Assembly (NCBI GenBank): GCA_031275405.1
Contig: JAISOV010000052.1
Span: 1-64,000 of the forward strand
DNA from: Clostridium sp.
Lineage (GTDB): Bacteria > Bacillota > Clostridia > Lachnospirales > Lachnospiraceae
Direction: 5' to 3'
DNA length: 64,000 nucleotides
Below are positions 1 through 9,031 of this stretch, piece by piece (position 1 is the stretch's first letter; each line of letters begins with the position of its first letter). A program made the translations under genes and the position numbers. Below the pieces are notes generated by a model that worked only from the letters and a program-made list of their open reading frames with translations, was not told the origin of the DNA and made no database searches.

Positions 1-260
1 GCGTAAACAATGAGCCAAGCGCCGCGAAGCGGCATTTGGCGAATGTACGCGAACCACGGTTTGCGAAGCAAACTGTGGTACCATATCCGCAGGATAGGAT
101 ATAGGCCGAATGGCCATGCCCTTGCCATGACTGCGGAGCAGTCATGGTATCATACGCGTAAGCAGTGAGCCAAGCGGCTGCGCGTATGGTACCATGAATC
201 CGCTTCGCGGCGCAAAGTGTACTTCGTGGCGCTTTGGCTCATTGTCTACGCGTATGACAC
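1..260. repeat. Palindrome-rich intergenic repeat zone downstream of gdhA
   Basis: No gene is seen here. The stretch holds several perfect or near-perfect hairpins with three-base loops: 21-33 (stem GCCGC, loop GAA), 53-79 (12-bp arms with one mismatch, loop GAA), 125-147 (10-bp stem, loop GGA) and 200-210 (CCGC-TTC-GCGG). A motif close to GCGTAAACAATGAGCCAAGC occurs three times: at 1-20, at about 156-176, and inverted at about 228-252. So the zone is also an imperfect large inverted repeat. It lies just past the gdhA stop and may contain that gene's terminator, but no U-run is evident. Its middle carries one copy of a 33-bp block that recurs at 55049-55081. Confidence 0.75.
86..118 (+). repeat. 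Dispersed 33-bp repeat block, copy 1
   Basis: This block is identical at 32 of 33 bases to 55049-55081. It contains ATATAGGCCGAATGGCCATG, which includes a small GGCC-GAAT-GGCC palindrome. It is flanked on both sides by trinucleotide-loop hairpins (53-79 and 125-147). The function is unknown. The near identity across 55 kb suggests an interspersed element or a bacterial repeat family rather than chance. Confidence 0.8.
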
Positions 261-261
261 G

Positions 262-1623
<1,362 letters not shown>

Positions 1624-1692
1624 TCAGATTTTTTCAGCAGAGCCGCGAAACGGCGCCTTCCTCACCGCCGCGGCGCGCCCGCACCCGGAGTG

Positions 1693-1767
1693 CTTTTTGT
1701 TTCTTAGGAATTCCGGAGGGATTTCCCAGGAAACAAAAAGGCATAGGAAAACCTCACCTATGCCTTT
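1693..1767 (-). promoter_or_regulatory. gdhA leader: terminator-like hairpin overlapping a second hairpin
   Basis: Reading along the gdhA transcript, the first hairpin has an 11-bp perfect stem (arms 1757-1767 and 1737-1747, 9-nt loop). It is followed at once by UUUUUGUUUC, the shape of an intrinsic terminator. That U-tract is itself the 5' arm of a second 11-bp perfect stem (arms 1730-1740 and 1693-1703). The two structures share bases 1737-1740, so they compete at the junction. This looks like an attenuator or antiterminator leader within about 90 nt of the predicted transcription start. The ligand or protein that would switch it is unknown, and no known riboswitch motif was recognised. Confidence 0.6.
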
Positions 1768-1789
1768 GACTCCGTTGTCCCGCTTTTTT

Positions 1790-1818
1790 ATTATATCGCC
1801 TGCCGCCCGATTGCACAA
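1790..1818 (-). promoter_or_regulatory. Sigma-A type promoter of gdhA
   Basis: On the minus strand, TTGTGC (1813-1818) and TATAAT (1790-1795) are separated by exactly 17 bp. Transcription would start near 1783, giving a leader of about 185 nt before the gdhA start codon. The -10 is a perfect consensus match. Confidence 0.75.
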
Positions 1819-1846
1819 CACACTATTTTCCATTTCAGGTATAAAA

Positions 1847-1861
1847 AATTTTATGGAAATT
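1847..1861. promoter_or_regulatory. Candidate CodY-binding box upstream of gdhA
   Basis: AATTTTATGGAAATT matches the published CodY consensus AATTTTCWGAAAATT at 13 of 15 positions, and its reverse complement also scores 13/15. It lies about 30 bp upstream of the -35 element. CodY is encoded in this window, and glutamate metabolism genes are common CodY targets in other Firmicutes. Binding is inferred only. Confidence 0.55.
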
Positions 1862-1925
1862 TTGTGCCATTTGTACAAGTCGAACCAGCCGTAACGTCTT
1901 TCCTGACATGCCCGGCCTGCGCGGA

Positions 1926-2357
1926 TCATAGATATTGTTTCAGGGTTTCGATGCTGTCCTGTTCAAAGTCCAGAAGCTCTTTCGCCAGAGTCAGCGGTTT
2001 CTCCCCGGCTTCCTCACTGCGGTTCAGGATCTTGCTCATTTCCAGGATCCCGCTGTTGCTCTCCTTGATCATCACCTCCGCAATGCGCCCTGTGCTGGTG
2101 TTCAGCAGCGTATTATAATGAAGGCTTCCCTTGCGAAGGATGTTTTCCACATGGCTTCCATGGTAAGGCTCGGCTTTTGCCTGGAGCAGGTTTTCCATCG
2201 CCTGATTGTGGATCCGCGAATATCCCAGCGTCTGTTTCGAGATCTGCGCGGCAAGACGCTCGTCATATACCTTATCCGAAAGGGTATCCATCGCTTTCAT
2301 GGCCAGCTGTGTGTTTTTCTGGATTTCACGGTAAATACGGACTTCCTGTGATTTCAT
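1926..2357 (-). CDS. Conserved-looking all-helical protein of unknown function
   Basis: The 143-aa product is charged, without signal peptide or membrane segments, and is predictably almost all helix: long amphipathic runs at residues 1-40, 45-75, 80-110 and 118-143. The layout recalls four-helix bundles such as the ferritin-like DUF2383/PA2169 group. However, I see no clear metal-binding E...ExxH pattern and do not assign it. The stop is TGA at 1926 and the ribosome site is a modest GGGAG. The gene is separated from gdhA by the gdhA promoter, so it is a separate unit. Confidence 0.65.
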   Translation of the reverse strand: MKSQEVRIYREIQKNTQLAMKAMDTLSDKVYDERLAAQISKQTLGYSRIHNQAMENLLQAKAEPYHGSHVENILRKGSLHYNTLLNTSTGRIAEVMIKESNSGILEMSKILNRSEEAGEKPLTLAKELLDFEQDSIETLKQYL

Positions 2358-2503
2358 AAGCCACTCCCATCTGTGCGCGTCCCTTTAATGGAAGCCACGT
2401 TTCACTAGATAGGTTCAGTATCCGCATTTCGGGCAAAATTATGCCGACAAAATTCTGATGGCGTAAGTTTCCGCTTCTTTCACCAAAATACCCGTTTTGC
2501 CCT

Positions 2504-3733
2504 TCACCGCACATAATCCTCTTTGACATAGCCGACCTGTCCGTTATAACGAACCCTGCACCAGCCGTTTTCTCTGGCAAGCAGTTCCACCGTATCCCCG
2601 CCCGCTACGACGGCGATCTTCCTCGCGGATTCCTCGGCGCCCTCGCGCATGTTGACATTGGAGATAGCCGTCACCGTACCGATGGCTTCGCCGCCCGCGT
2701 TCCCCGCCACCTGGAGATATTCTGATTTGATATATCCCTCCACGGTCTTTCCGTCCGCCTGACAGGAAACTTTACTCCAGCCATTGAGCCGCTGTTCCAG
2801 CACTTGTACTTTCGTCCCTCCGGACACCTTGCCGACCTTTTCCGCCTTCTCGCTGTCGGAACTCCTTACGTTCACGGTAGTCGTCGTCTGCGCGGACAGC
2901 CAAGCCGCCTGTTCCCCGGCCATGGCCTCCGCCGAAACTTCCACCGACTCTTCCCCCGGCTCCGGTTCCTGTGAAGCGCTCTCTTCACCGCCTTCTTCCT
3001 GCAAGATCTGGGCTGCCAAAGTCTCCCCGGTAGCCTTGCTTACCTCACGCTCCAGTTCATATACGTAATCAAACAGCTCCGTATTGTTGAGATACAATTC
3101 GTTGCATTCCGCATTGACCCGGTTGTGCAGCTCCACCACATCGTCCTGGAAATTTACCTTCTGAATGTATTCCAGGATGTCGTCTTTGACTTCCCCTTTA
3201 TTGAAATACAGCTCCCCGCCTTCCTTCGCGCAGACATAAAACGCCTGTAAGCCCGGCACCAGCTCCTCATACCCGTCAAACTTTACCTTCGTATAGACAT
3301 AAGCAATGACAGAAGCCTTTTCCGGCCCGGGCTTGGTATAAACCTCAACCAGCGGGTAGCTTTCAATGTATCTGCTCAGTTCCTGTATCCTGATTTTTTC
3401 CGTGTCCTCCAGATAATTGCTGACCGACTGAACCGTCTCCACATCGCCCTGCGCCAATGCGTTATAATACGCGGACACCAGCTGCCTCAGCGCCGGATCC
3501 GCAGCCAGTTCCAGCGGCACGTCCGGAGCCTCTTCCGGTATGCTTTCTTCCGTTGACTTCTCTTCCGCCGCCGTGGAATCCGGCAGTCCCTCCGCTATGA
3601 TGACATTGCCGTTTCCGGCGTTCAGCGCCAGAACCACCGTAAACGCAACCGCCACGATGACGACCACCGGAAAAGCCGCTTTGCTGTGCCGGATCATATA
3701 ATCCCACAGCAGACGCATTTTCTTTTTCCACAT
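2504..3733 (-). CDS. Membrane-anchored protein with two bacterial SH3 domains
   Basis: The product has 409 aa. A short cytoplasmic N-terminus is followed by a single membrane segment (about residues 20-40, rich in A/V/F), then an acidic Glu/Ser/Pro linker. A middle domain (roughly 80-235) is of the kind seen before SH3b domains in clostridial envelope proteins. Two SH3b repeats sit at the C-terminus: one around VNVRSSDSEKAEKVGKV and one around NVNMREGAEESARKIAVV, each ending in a GYIK/GYVK-type strand. SH3b domains usually bind peptidoglycan, so a role at the cell wall outside the membrane is inferred. I chose the ATG at 3733, which has AAAGGA about 8 nt upstream. An in-frame TTG at 3766 lacks a comparable site. 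Confidence 0.8.
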   Translation of the reverse strand: MWKKKMRLLWDYMIRHSKAAFPVVVIVAVAFTVVLALNAGNGNVIIAEGLPDSTAAEEKSTEESIPEEAPDVPLELAADPALRQLVSAYYNALAQGDVETVQSVSNYLEDTEKIRIQELSRYIESYPLVEVYTKPGPEKASVIAYVYTKVKFDGYEELVPGLQAFYVCAKEGGELYFNKGEVKDDILEYIQKVNFQDDVVELHNRVNAECNELYLNNTELFDYVYELEREVSKATGETLAAQILQEEGGEESASQEPEPGEESVEVSAEAMAGEQAAWLSAQTTTTVNVRSSDSEKAEKVGKVSGGTKVQVLEQRLNGWSKVSCQADGKTVEGYIKSEYLQVAGNAGGEAIGTVTAISNVNMREGAEESARKIAVVAGGDTVELLARENGWCRVRYNGQVGYVKEDYVR

Positions 3734-3873
3734 ATTCCAATCCTTTCTAAAAAATAATCGCCTCAAAGATACACGCTGCTCACAGACATCTGCCGGTTAG
3801 ACTGGCCGGGCTGTCTGCGTGATCTGACCAATGGTTCTGCAAACGAATGGTTCGGGCAACACGATACAAAAAA

Positions 3874-3999
3874 ATAACCGGAGTGATGTAAAATGCATCC
3901 GACAGGAATCGAACCTGCATTAAAGGCGTCGGAGGCCTTCGTTCTATCCATTAGACTACGGATGCAAATATTACAAAATTGTTACATCACTCCAGTTAT
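3874..3999 (-). repeat. 18-bp inverted repeat enclosing the tRNA-Arg gene, with downstream T-tract
   Basis: ATAACCGGAGTGATGTAA (3874-3891) and TTACATCACTCCAGTTAT (3982-3999) are complementary except at one position, and they bracket the tRNA. On the transcribed strand the downstream arm runs directly into TTATTTTTTT. A precursor RNA could therefore form a long stem closing around the tRNA, followed by a U-run: a terminator, or a processing substrate (inference). Confidence 0.7.
3894..3965 (-). tRNA. tRNA-Arg (anticodon CCG)
   Basis: The minus strand folds into a full cloverleaf. The acceptor stem is GCATCCG/CGGATGC with discriminator A. The anticodon stem is AAGGC/GCCTT around loop CTCCGAC, giving anticodon CCG (reads CGG, Arg). 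The T-arm contains GGTTCGAATCC. CCA is not encoded. The gene lies inside an inverted repeat (3874-3891 and 3982-3999). Confidence 0.96.
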
Positions 4000-4122
4000 C
4001 ATATCACAAAAAACCGAACCTGTCTAGAAGGTTTTTGCGGAAATTTTTAGAAATGAATCAGAAATGTGCCAACTTGGCCATTTCACCATCCTGCCGGGCA
4101 GCCGTCCTGAAACGAACCTCTT

Positions 4123-5016
4123 TCAGACGATTTTCAACTTATTCTGCCTATGGTCATAGTAATAGACAGAATCTGACAGGATCTGTTCCGCTTCCAGCCG
4201 CGCGGCGTTCACCTCTCGAACCGCTCCCCGCAGAGATTCCGCGCCTTCCTCACTTTCCGCCGCCAACAGGATGACTTCGTGTATGGAGCTCGGAAGTATA
4301 AAAAAGTCCGGTGAGAGAAACTGGGAAATCTGCCGTAATACCCCCGGATACAAAATACAAGCCGCCCCATGAGAATGCTGCACATTGCTTAATACCCGCA
4401 GCTCCATGGCTTCCAAAGGAAGGCTTTCCCTCTTAGAAGCGCTCTGGGCGGAAGAATCCATCATTTGCCGCACAGACCGGAACTCGGGAGGGGAAAGGCG
4501 GGGAGTATTCTCCTGTGCCAGGTGAAACAGCTCCGCCGTGTTGGTGTTCCACATTTCAACATGAGTATTATATACCAAAATCATCCCGTTGCCAAGTGTT
4601 TTGTGGACATAAAAATAAGAAAAACAGATTGCCAGATCCAGGAAACAGATATGCGGTATGCGTTTCAGCAGATCTTTATTTTTTTCGGCGTTTACGATCT
4701 TATATACAATCTGCTCTTTCACCTTTGAAAAATCTTTCAGAAAACCCATATCCACATTTTCTCCGGGAACTTCCTCTTCGTATAGACTCAGGATCTTATC
4801 TATGACGACGCTAAGCGGCGTCCCTTGTTCATACCATTCCAGAAGATCTTCCAGATATATGGTACGAGCCACGTTTCTCCCCGGTTTCGTAATCATCAGC
4901 CCATGCAGAACCAAGCCGTTGTTCTTGTATACCTCCCGAACCTCTACCTGGATTTCTGTTCCTAGTTTTTTCAGAATCCCTCTTTTTACTTTTGTAATGA
5001 ACACTTTCATTTCCAT
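4123..5016 (-). CDS. DUF5688 family protein
   Basis: The product has 297 aa when started at the ATG at 5016, which has AGAGAGGA about 8 nt upstream. A longer in-frame extension to 5370 has no family resemblance. The protein has the DUF5688 layout common in Lachnospiraceae: an N-terminal MEMKVFITKVKRGILKKLG segment, a central part with LVYNTHVEMWN, and a C-terminal region with SSIHEVILL and a final YYYDHR block. No signal peptide or membrane segment is seen. The biochemical function of the family is not known to me. A TATAAT-like -10 lies at 5054-5059, with no convincing -35. Confidence 0.85.
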   Translation of the reverse strand: MEMKVFITKVKRGILKKLGTEIQVEVREVYKNNGLVLHGLMITKPGRNVARTIYLEDLLEWYEQGTPLSVVIDKILSLYEEEVPGENVDMGFLKDFSKVKEQIVYKIVNAEKNKDLLKRIPHICFLDLAICFSYFYVHKTLGNGMILVYNTHVEMWNTNTAELFHLAQENTPRLSPPEFRSVRQMMDSSAQSASKRESLPLEAMELRVLSNVQHSHGAACILYPGVLRQISQFLSPDFFILPSSIHEVILLAAESEEGAESLRGAVREVNAARLEAEQILSDSVYYYDHRQNKLKIV

Positions 5017-5695
5017 AGAATCATCCTCTCTTTCTCTTGTCTTTTTTGGATTCATTATAAAGCATTTTGTTTGTGCTGCTCTTTTTATTTGAAAGAAACT
5101 GCCGTTTTTGGGTGGCGCTATGGGGATTTCCGAACCGAAACTTTTATTTTTCATGACTTGCGGCTGCAGAACCCGGCTTTCGACAGCGGCAGATGATTTC
5201 TGTGAAAGACAGTGGATAACCAGGCCAACAGAGGTCGGCCGGGCCGCCAGAAATAAGCCAGGCCAAAAGAGACCGGCCAAGTCAGGAACAGATCGGAAGA
5301 ACCAGATTCGGCTGGAAGATGCGAGTCCGATGGAGAACACGGATCGGGTTCGGAGATACAGATTCGGCATAGAGATACCGGTCTGACCGGCAAAGGCCGA
5401 TCATCGGAAGGCACCGACTGGCCTGGAAGAAGCGGAGCCATTCAAAAGAACGGATCCGTCCAGAAGATACCGGTCAGGTCGGCAGAAACAACTATGCGGG
5501 CTGGGCAAATCGTCCAGTCTATGCAGCCAGAAGGAACTGGACAAACTGTCCGGACACATGTTTGCGCTGCCGTATCGCGACCGACACGGCTTGACCTTAA
5601 AGAAACAGTTTCAGATGTGAAGCGGAACAACATAAACACAAAAAGACAGTGGAAACACCGCCATTGCCTTACAGCGCCTGGAAAAGCCATCCGGA
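5017..5695. other. 680-bp stretch with no recognisable gene
   Basis: Between the DUF5688 gene and efp I find no open frame with a ribosome site or a recognisable product. Part of the plus strand (about 5210-5500) is purine-rich and carries repeated ACCGG/CCGGTC/GGCCGG words, for example ACCGGTCTGACCGG near 5379. This gives short overlapping frames on both strands. It may be a decayed gene or an untranslated region. The first 100 bp should hold the DUF5688 promoter. Confidence 0.5.
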
Positions 5696-6253
5696 TTAAG
5701 CCCTGGACAAATATTCGCCCGTCCTGGTATCGATTTTAATCGTATCATCTTGATTTACGAATAAAGGAACGTATACCGTCGCCCCGGTTTCCACAACGGC
5801 AGGTTTCGACGCGCCTGTCGCGGTATCTCCTTTGAAGCCCGGCTCGGTATCCGTAATTTTCAGCTCCACGAACAAGGGAGGCTCTACGGAGTACACGTTT
5901 CCGTTGTGCGAACAAAGCTTACATACCTCGTTCTCTTTCACAAACTTCAGAGCATCGCCTACGGTATCCCGGTTGAGGGCTACCTGCTCATAGTTCTCAT
6001 TATCCATAAAATAGAACAAATCGCCATCCGAATATAAATACTGCATGTCTTTTCTGTCAATGCGCGCCTGCGGGCATTTTTCGGTGGGGCGGAAAGTCTT
6101 CTCGACCACGCCGCCGTTCTTGATGTTTTTCAGCTTTGTCCTGACGAACGCCGCTCCTTTCCCTGGTTTCACGTGCTGGAATTCAATAATCTGGTATATA
6201 TTGTTGTCCCATTCAATCGTAATACCATTCCTAAAATCACCTGCCGAAATCAT
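5696..6253 (-). CDS. efp: Translation elongation factor P
   Basis: The 185-aa protein binds ribosomes stalled on proline runs and speeds peptide bond formation. The three-domain EF-P length is complete. The N-terminus [10 protein letters not shown] is typical. The loop VKPGKGAAF carries the lysine that is modified in many bacteria, and the C-terminus ends in the conserved TGEYLSRA. The ATG at 6253 was chosen because GGGAGGA lies 6-7 nt upstream, and the longer MKMGGTH start is not family-like. The proline-rich protein at 7059 and the Pro-rich stretch of FliP are plausible clients (inference). Confidence 0.96.
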   Translation of the reverse strand: MISAGDFRNGITIEWDNNIYQIIEFQHVKPGKGAAFVRTKLKNIKNGGVVEKTFRPTEKCPQARIDRKDMQYLYSDGDLFYFMDNENYEQVALNRDTVGDALKFVKENEVCKLCSHNGNVYSVEPPLFVELKITDTEPGFKGDTATGASKPAVVETGATVYVPLFVNQDDTIKIDTRTGEYLSRA

Positions 6254-6290
6254 GTGTGTTCCTCCCATCTTCACTTTACAATTCTTTATC

Positions 6291-6319
6291 AGTGTAATAT
6301 ATCATAACTCCTTTTTCAA
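6291..6319 (-). promoter_or_regulatory. Probable efp promoter
   Basis: On the minus strand, TTGAAA (6314-6319) and TACACT (6291-6296) are spaced 17 bp apart, 38 bp upstream of the efp start codon. The -10 is a weak match. The surrounding sequence is AT-rich relative to its neighbours. Confidence 0.5.
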
Positions 6320-6532
6320 CTCTTTTTTCATCTTATTTTCAGATTTTATTACTGCTCCGCAAGGGAGGCCATATCCAGCCAAGGCGGATGGACGGACTTG
6401 ATGCGTACAGACCGCACCTACCGTATCCGGCAGGGCCAGTCTTTCCCACGCCGCACATTTCCCTCCTGCCGTCCAGCAAACAGGGATTTCCCGCCGCATA
6501 CCTCTGTTTCCTCCACAAATCGGGTACTTTTA

Positions 6533-6560
6533 TTGAGTAATTCCAGGCTTCCAGTACAAT
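6533..6560 (+). promoter_or_regulatory. Probable promoter of the HTH regulator gene
   Basis: TTGAGT (6533-6538) and TACAAT (6555-6560) are separated by 16 bp, shortly before the AAAGGAGG ribosome site. The remaining sequence between efp and this promoter (about 6320-6530) shows no gene or clear structure. Confidence 0.55.
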
Positions 6561-6583
6561 ACAAGGAAAAGGAGGGTACAGGG

Positions 6584-6943
6584 ATGGCATGTGGGGAAAT
6601 CTTGCTCGCTCTGCGCAAGAGGCATGGGTATACACAGAAAAAAGTCGCGGGCTGCCTGGGCATTTCCAGATCCGCCCTTTCCAGCTACGAGAAATCGATT
6701 CACCATCCGCCTTACGGCGTACTGGTGAGGCTAGGCGACCTGTACGGCGTCTCCGCAGATTATCTGTTAGGGCGAACGCCGTGCAGGACGGGGATCAGCA
6801 TCCTGAACCGGGAGCTTCCTTACGGCTATACCCTGGGCGACTGCATCGAATGGATCCTGGCGGCCGATGAGGAGCATCTGAAACACCTGCTGCGGTATTT
6901 TGAGCTGATCCTGCCCGGCTTCCAAAAGAAGATCGGGAAGTAA
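6584..6943 (+). CDS. Small XRE-family helix-turn-helix regulator
   Basis: The product has 119 aa. Residues 5-60 form a Cro/CI-type HTH: EILLALRKRHGYTQKKVAGC, then LGISRSALSSYEKS, then YLLGRTP at the end of the domain. The remaining 55 residues contain an amphipathic helix pair (EHLKHLLRYFELILPGF) that could dimerise. The ATG at 6584 has AAAGGAGGG 7 nt upstream, and longer in-frame extensions are not supported. The regulated genes are unknown. The only nearby co-directional gene is the spore-type protein at 7059, so local control of that gene is possible but unproven. Confidence 0.88.
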   Translation: MACGEILLALRKRHGYTQKKVAGCLGISRSALSSYEKSIHHPPYGVLVRLGDLYGVSADYLLGRTPCRTGISILNRELPYGYTLGDCIEWILAADEEHLKHLLRYFELILPGFQKKIGK

Positions 6944-7058
6944 GCCTGTCTGGAGGAAAACGCAAGGGCAGACCGCTTCCACAGAAACAAAACGGAAATG
7001 TATTTTTGGAAGCCGCGGCGCATATATTTACCTTAAATACGCTATAAAGGTTTTGTTT

Positions 7059-8921
7059 ATGCCAGATTATATGATACATGCCGCTCAGATCCCATCGCCA
7101 TCCTCCATCCGGCTGACGCAGGAAAACGCAATGGCGCCTATTTCTAATGTACCTTCTGACGAAACAGCTGCTTCGGATTTCAGCCTCCCCATTTCTGCAA
7201 ACGAATTCGTACCCCGTAACAGCTTCTTGGCCGGAAATGCATACGGCAATGCCAGGCCGGGTACCGGCGGTACCCGCAACAACAACGCCAGGCCGGGTGC
7301 CGGCGGTATCCGAGGCAACAATATCCCAGGCGCCGGCGGTATCCGAGGCAACAATGCCAGGCCAGGCACCGGCGGCGCCCGCAGCCAAGATAGCAGCCAA
7401 ACGATGATCGCCGAAGCCAATGGAACCGTTCCGGTTCATCTGCCCAACGGCAGCACGGCAAACGTCGGCACAACGCCACAGCCGCCACAGATGCCGCCGG
7501 CTTCACAGGCCCCGCTGACGCCACAGGCTCCGTTCACCCCGCAGCCTCCGTTCACCCCGCAGGCCCCGCCGACTTCACAGGCTCCGCCGGCTTCACAGGC
7601 CCCGCTCACGCCACAGGCCCCGCTCACCCCGCAGCCTCCGCAGATGCCGCTGCCCGGCGATAACGCCTTGGCCACCGAGCCTATCGACGCCCCTCACGCA
7701 GGTGCTTTGAAAGTGAGCCTGACTTCATCTACGGGGATCATCCCCATAGCCAATGCCACCGTTACCATCTATACTGCCGAGGAACCGGACGTTCCTTTTG
7801 AAACGCTCACCACCGACAGCTCCGGGCAGACAGAAATAGTGGAACTGCCCGCGCCGCCCTTAGAATGGTCGCTGGAGCCGTCCGCGCAGCAGCCTTATTC
7901 TTTGTACAATCTTCACGCCGCCGCGGAAGGTTATGAACCCGTACTGATCACCGGCATAGAGATCTTGGCCGACCAGTTATCGCTGCAGCCCATCCTCATG
8001 AATCCGCTTTCCACCACGAACGAAGCGGAAAAAATAGTGGTGATCGCTCCCCACGTTCTTTTTTATGACTATCCGCCTAAGATTCCGGAGGAAGAAATCA
8101 AACCGCTTGCGGAAACCGGCGAAATTGTCCTGAGCCAAGTCGTGATCCCGGAATTTATCATTGTCCACGACGGCCTTCCCACCGATTCTACGGCTGCCAA
8201 CTACTGGGTACGTTACAAGGACTACATCAAGAACGTCGCTTCCTGCGAGATTTACTCTACTTGGCCGGAAGCCTCGATCTATGCTAATATCCTGGCGATC
8301 ATGTCGTTCACTCTGAACCGCGTATACACGGAATGGTACCGGAACCAAGGCTATGACTTTACCATTACCTCTTCGACCGCCTATGACCAGAAATGGATTT
8401 ATGGGCGCAATATCTATGAAAATATTGACTTCCTGGTGGATACGGTGTTTGCCAACTATTTATCCCGCCCTGGCGTGCGTCAGCCGATCTTTACCGCCTA
8501 CTGCGACGGCAACCGGGTGTCCTGCAACGGCTTGAGCCAATGGGGTTCCAAATACCTTGGGGATGAGGGCTATTCGGCGATTGACATCATCCGTCATTAT
8601 TATGGGAACGATATGTATATCAATACCGCGGAGAGCATTTCCGGCGTACCCTCCTCCTGGCCCGGCTATGACCTGTCCATCGGCTCCGCCGGAGAAAAAG
8701 TCCGCCAGCTGCAGACACAGCTGAACCGTATCGCCAACAATTATCCCGCCATCCCCGTCCTGGTAGCGGACGGGATTTACGGGCCACAGACGGCGGAAAG
8801 CGTCAGTATCTTCCAAGGCATCTTCAACCTTCCGCAGACCGGGGTCACGGATTATGCCACTTGGTATGAAGTATCCGAAATTTACGTCGGAGTCAGCCGG
8901 ATCGCGGAACCCGGCAGCTGA
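7059..8921 (+). CDS. SpoIID-like protein with peptidoglycan-binding domain and low-complexity N-terminal half
   Basis: The product has 620 aa. Residues 1-55 are unremarkable and lack a signal peptide. About residues 60-110 hold four imperfect 11-12 aa repeats of the type NNARPGTGGTR. About 140-195 hold a Pro/Gln tract built from TPQAP/ASQAP units. A beta-rich domain follows (about 210-320). The region with DYIKNVASCEIYSTWPEA and NGLSQWGSKYLG...HYYG resembles the SpoIID/LytB domain. The C-terminus (about 545-600) is a PG_binding_1 repeat with GEKVRQLQTQLN and ADGIYGPQTAESV. SpoIID enzymes cleave stem-less glycan in spore formation, so a spore cortex or coat role is inferred. The ATG at 7059 (AAAGG 8 nt upstream) was preferred over TTG at 7053. 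Confidence 0.75.
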   Translation: MPDYMIHAAQIPSPSSIRLTQENAMAPISNVPSDETAASDFSLPISANEFVPRNSFLAGNAYGNARPGTGGTRNNNARPGAGGIRGNNIPGAGGIRGNNARPGTGGARSQDSSQTMIAEANGTVPVHLPNGSTANVGTTPQPPQMPPASQAPLTPQAPFTPQPPFTPQAPPTSQAPPASQAPLTPQAPLTPQPPQMPLPGDNALATEPIDAPHAGALKVSLTSSTGIIPIANATVTIYTAEEPDVPFETLTTDSSGQTEIVELPAPPLEWSLEPSAQQPYSLYNLHAAAEGYEPVLITGIEILADQLSLQPILMNPLSTTNEAEKIVVIAPHVLFYDYPPKIPEEEIKPLAETGEIVLSQVVIPEFIIVHDGLPTDSTAANYWVRYKDYIKNVASCEIYSTWPEASIYANILAIMSFTLNRVYTEWYRNQGYDFTITSSTAYDQKWIYGRNIYENIDFLVDTVFANYLSRPGVRQPIFTAYCDGNRVSCNGLSQWGSKYLGDEGYSAIDIIRHYYGNDMYINTAESISGVPSSWPGYDLSIGSAGEKVRQLQTQLNRIANNYPAIPVLVADGIYGPQTAESVSIFQGIFNLPQTGVTDYATWYEVSEIYVGVSRIAEPGS

Positions 8922-8950
8922 CCACAGCGCCTTTTTCAAACAGAAAGCTT

Positions 8951-8972
8951 CGGTCCTGCCTAGGCAGGACCG
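8951..8972. terminator. Bidirectional hairpin between convergent genes
   Basis: CGGTCCTGCCTAGGCAGGAC followed by CG is a perfect 22-bp palindrome between the SpoIID-like gene (plus) and the tail of the flagellar operon (minus). Flanking AAAGCTT/AAAGCT extends the stem imperfectly. No long U-run is present on either side, but the position suggests it ends both transcripts. Confidence 0.6.
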
Positions 8973-9031
8973 GGAAAGCTGAACCGTCTTCCTTGAGAGG
9001 CGCCGCCAATCCCTCTGTCCTGCTGCGTTCC

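Noticed and set aside
1624-1929. 101-aa frame upstream of gdhA
   Set aside because: It covers the gdhA promoter, CodY-like box and leader hairpins and has no ribosome site.
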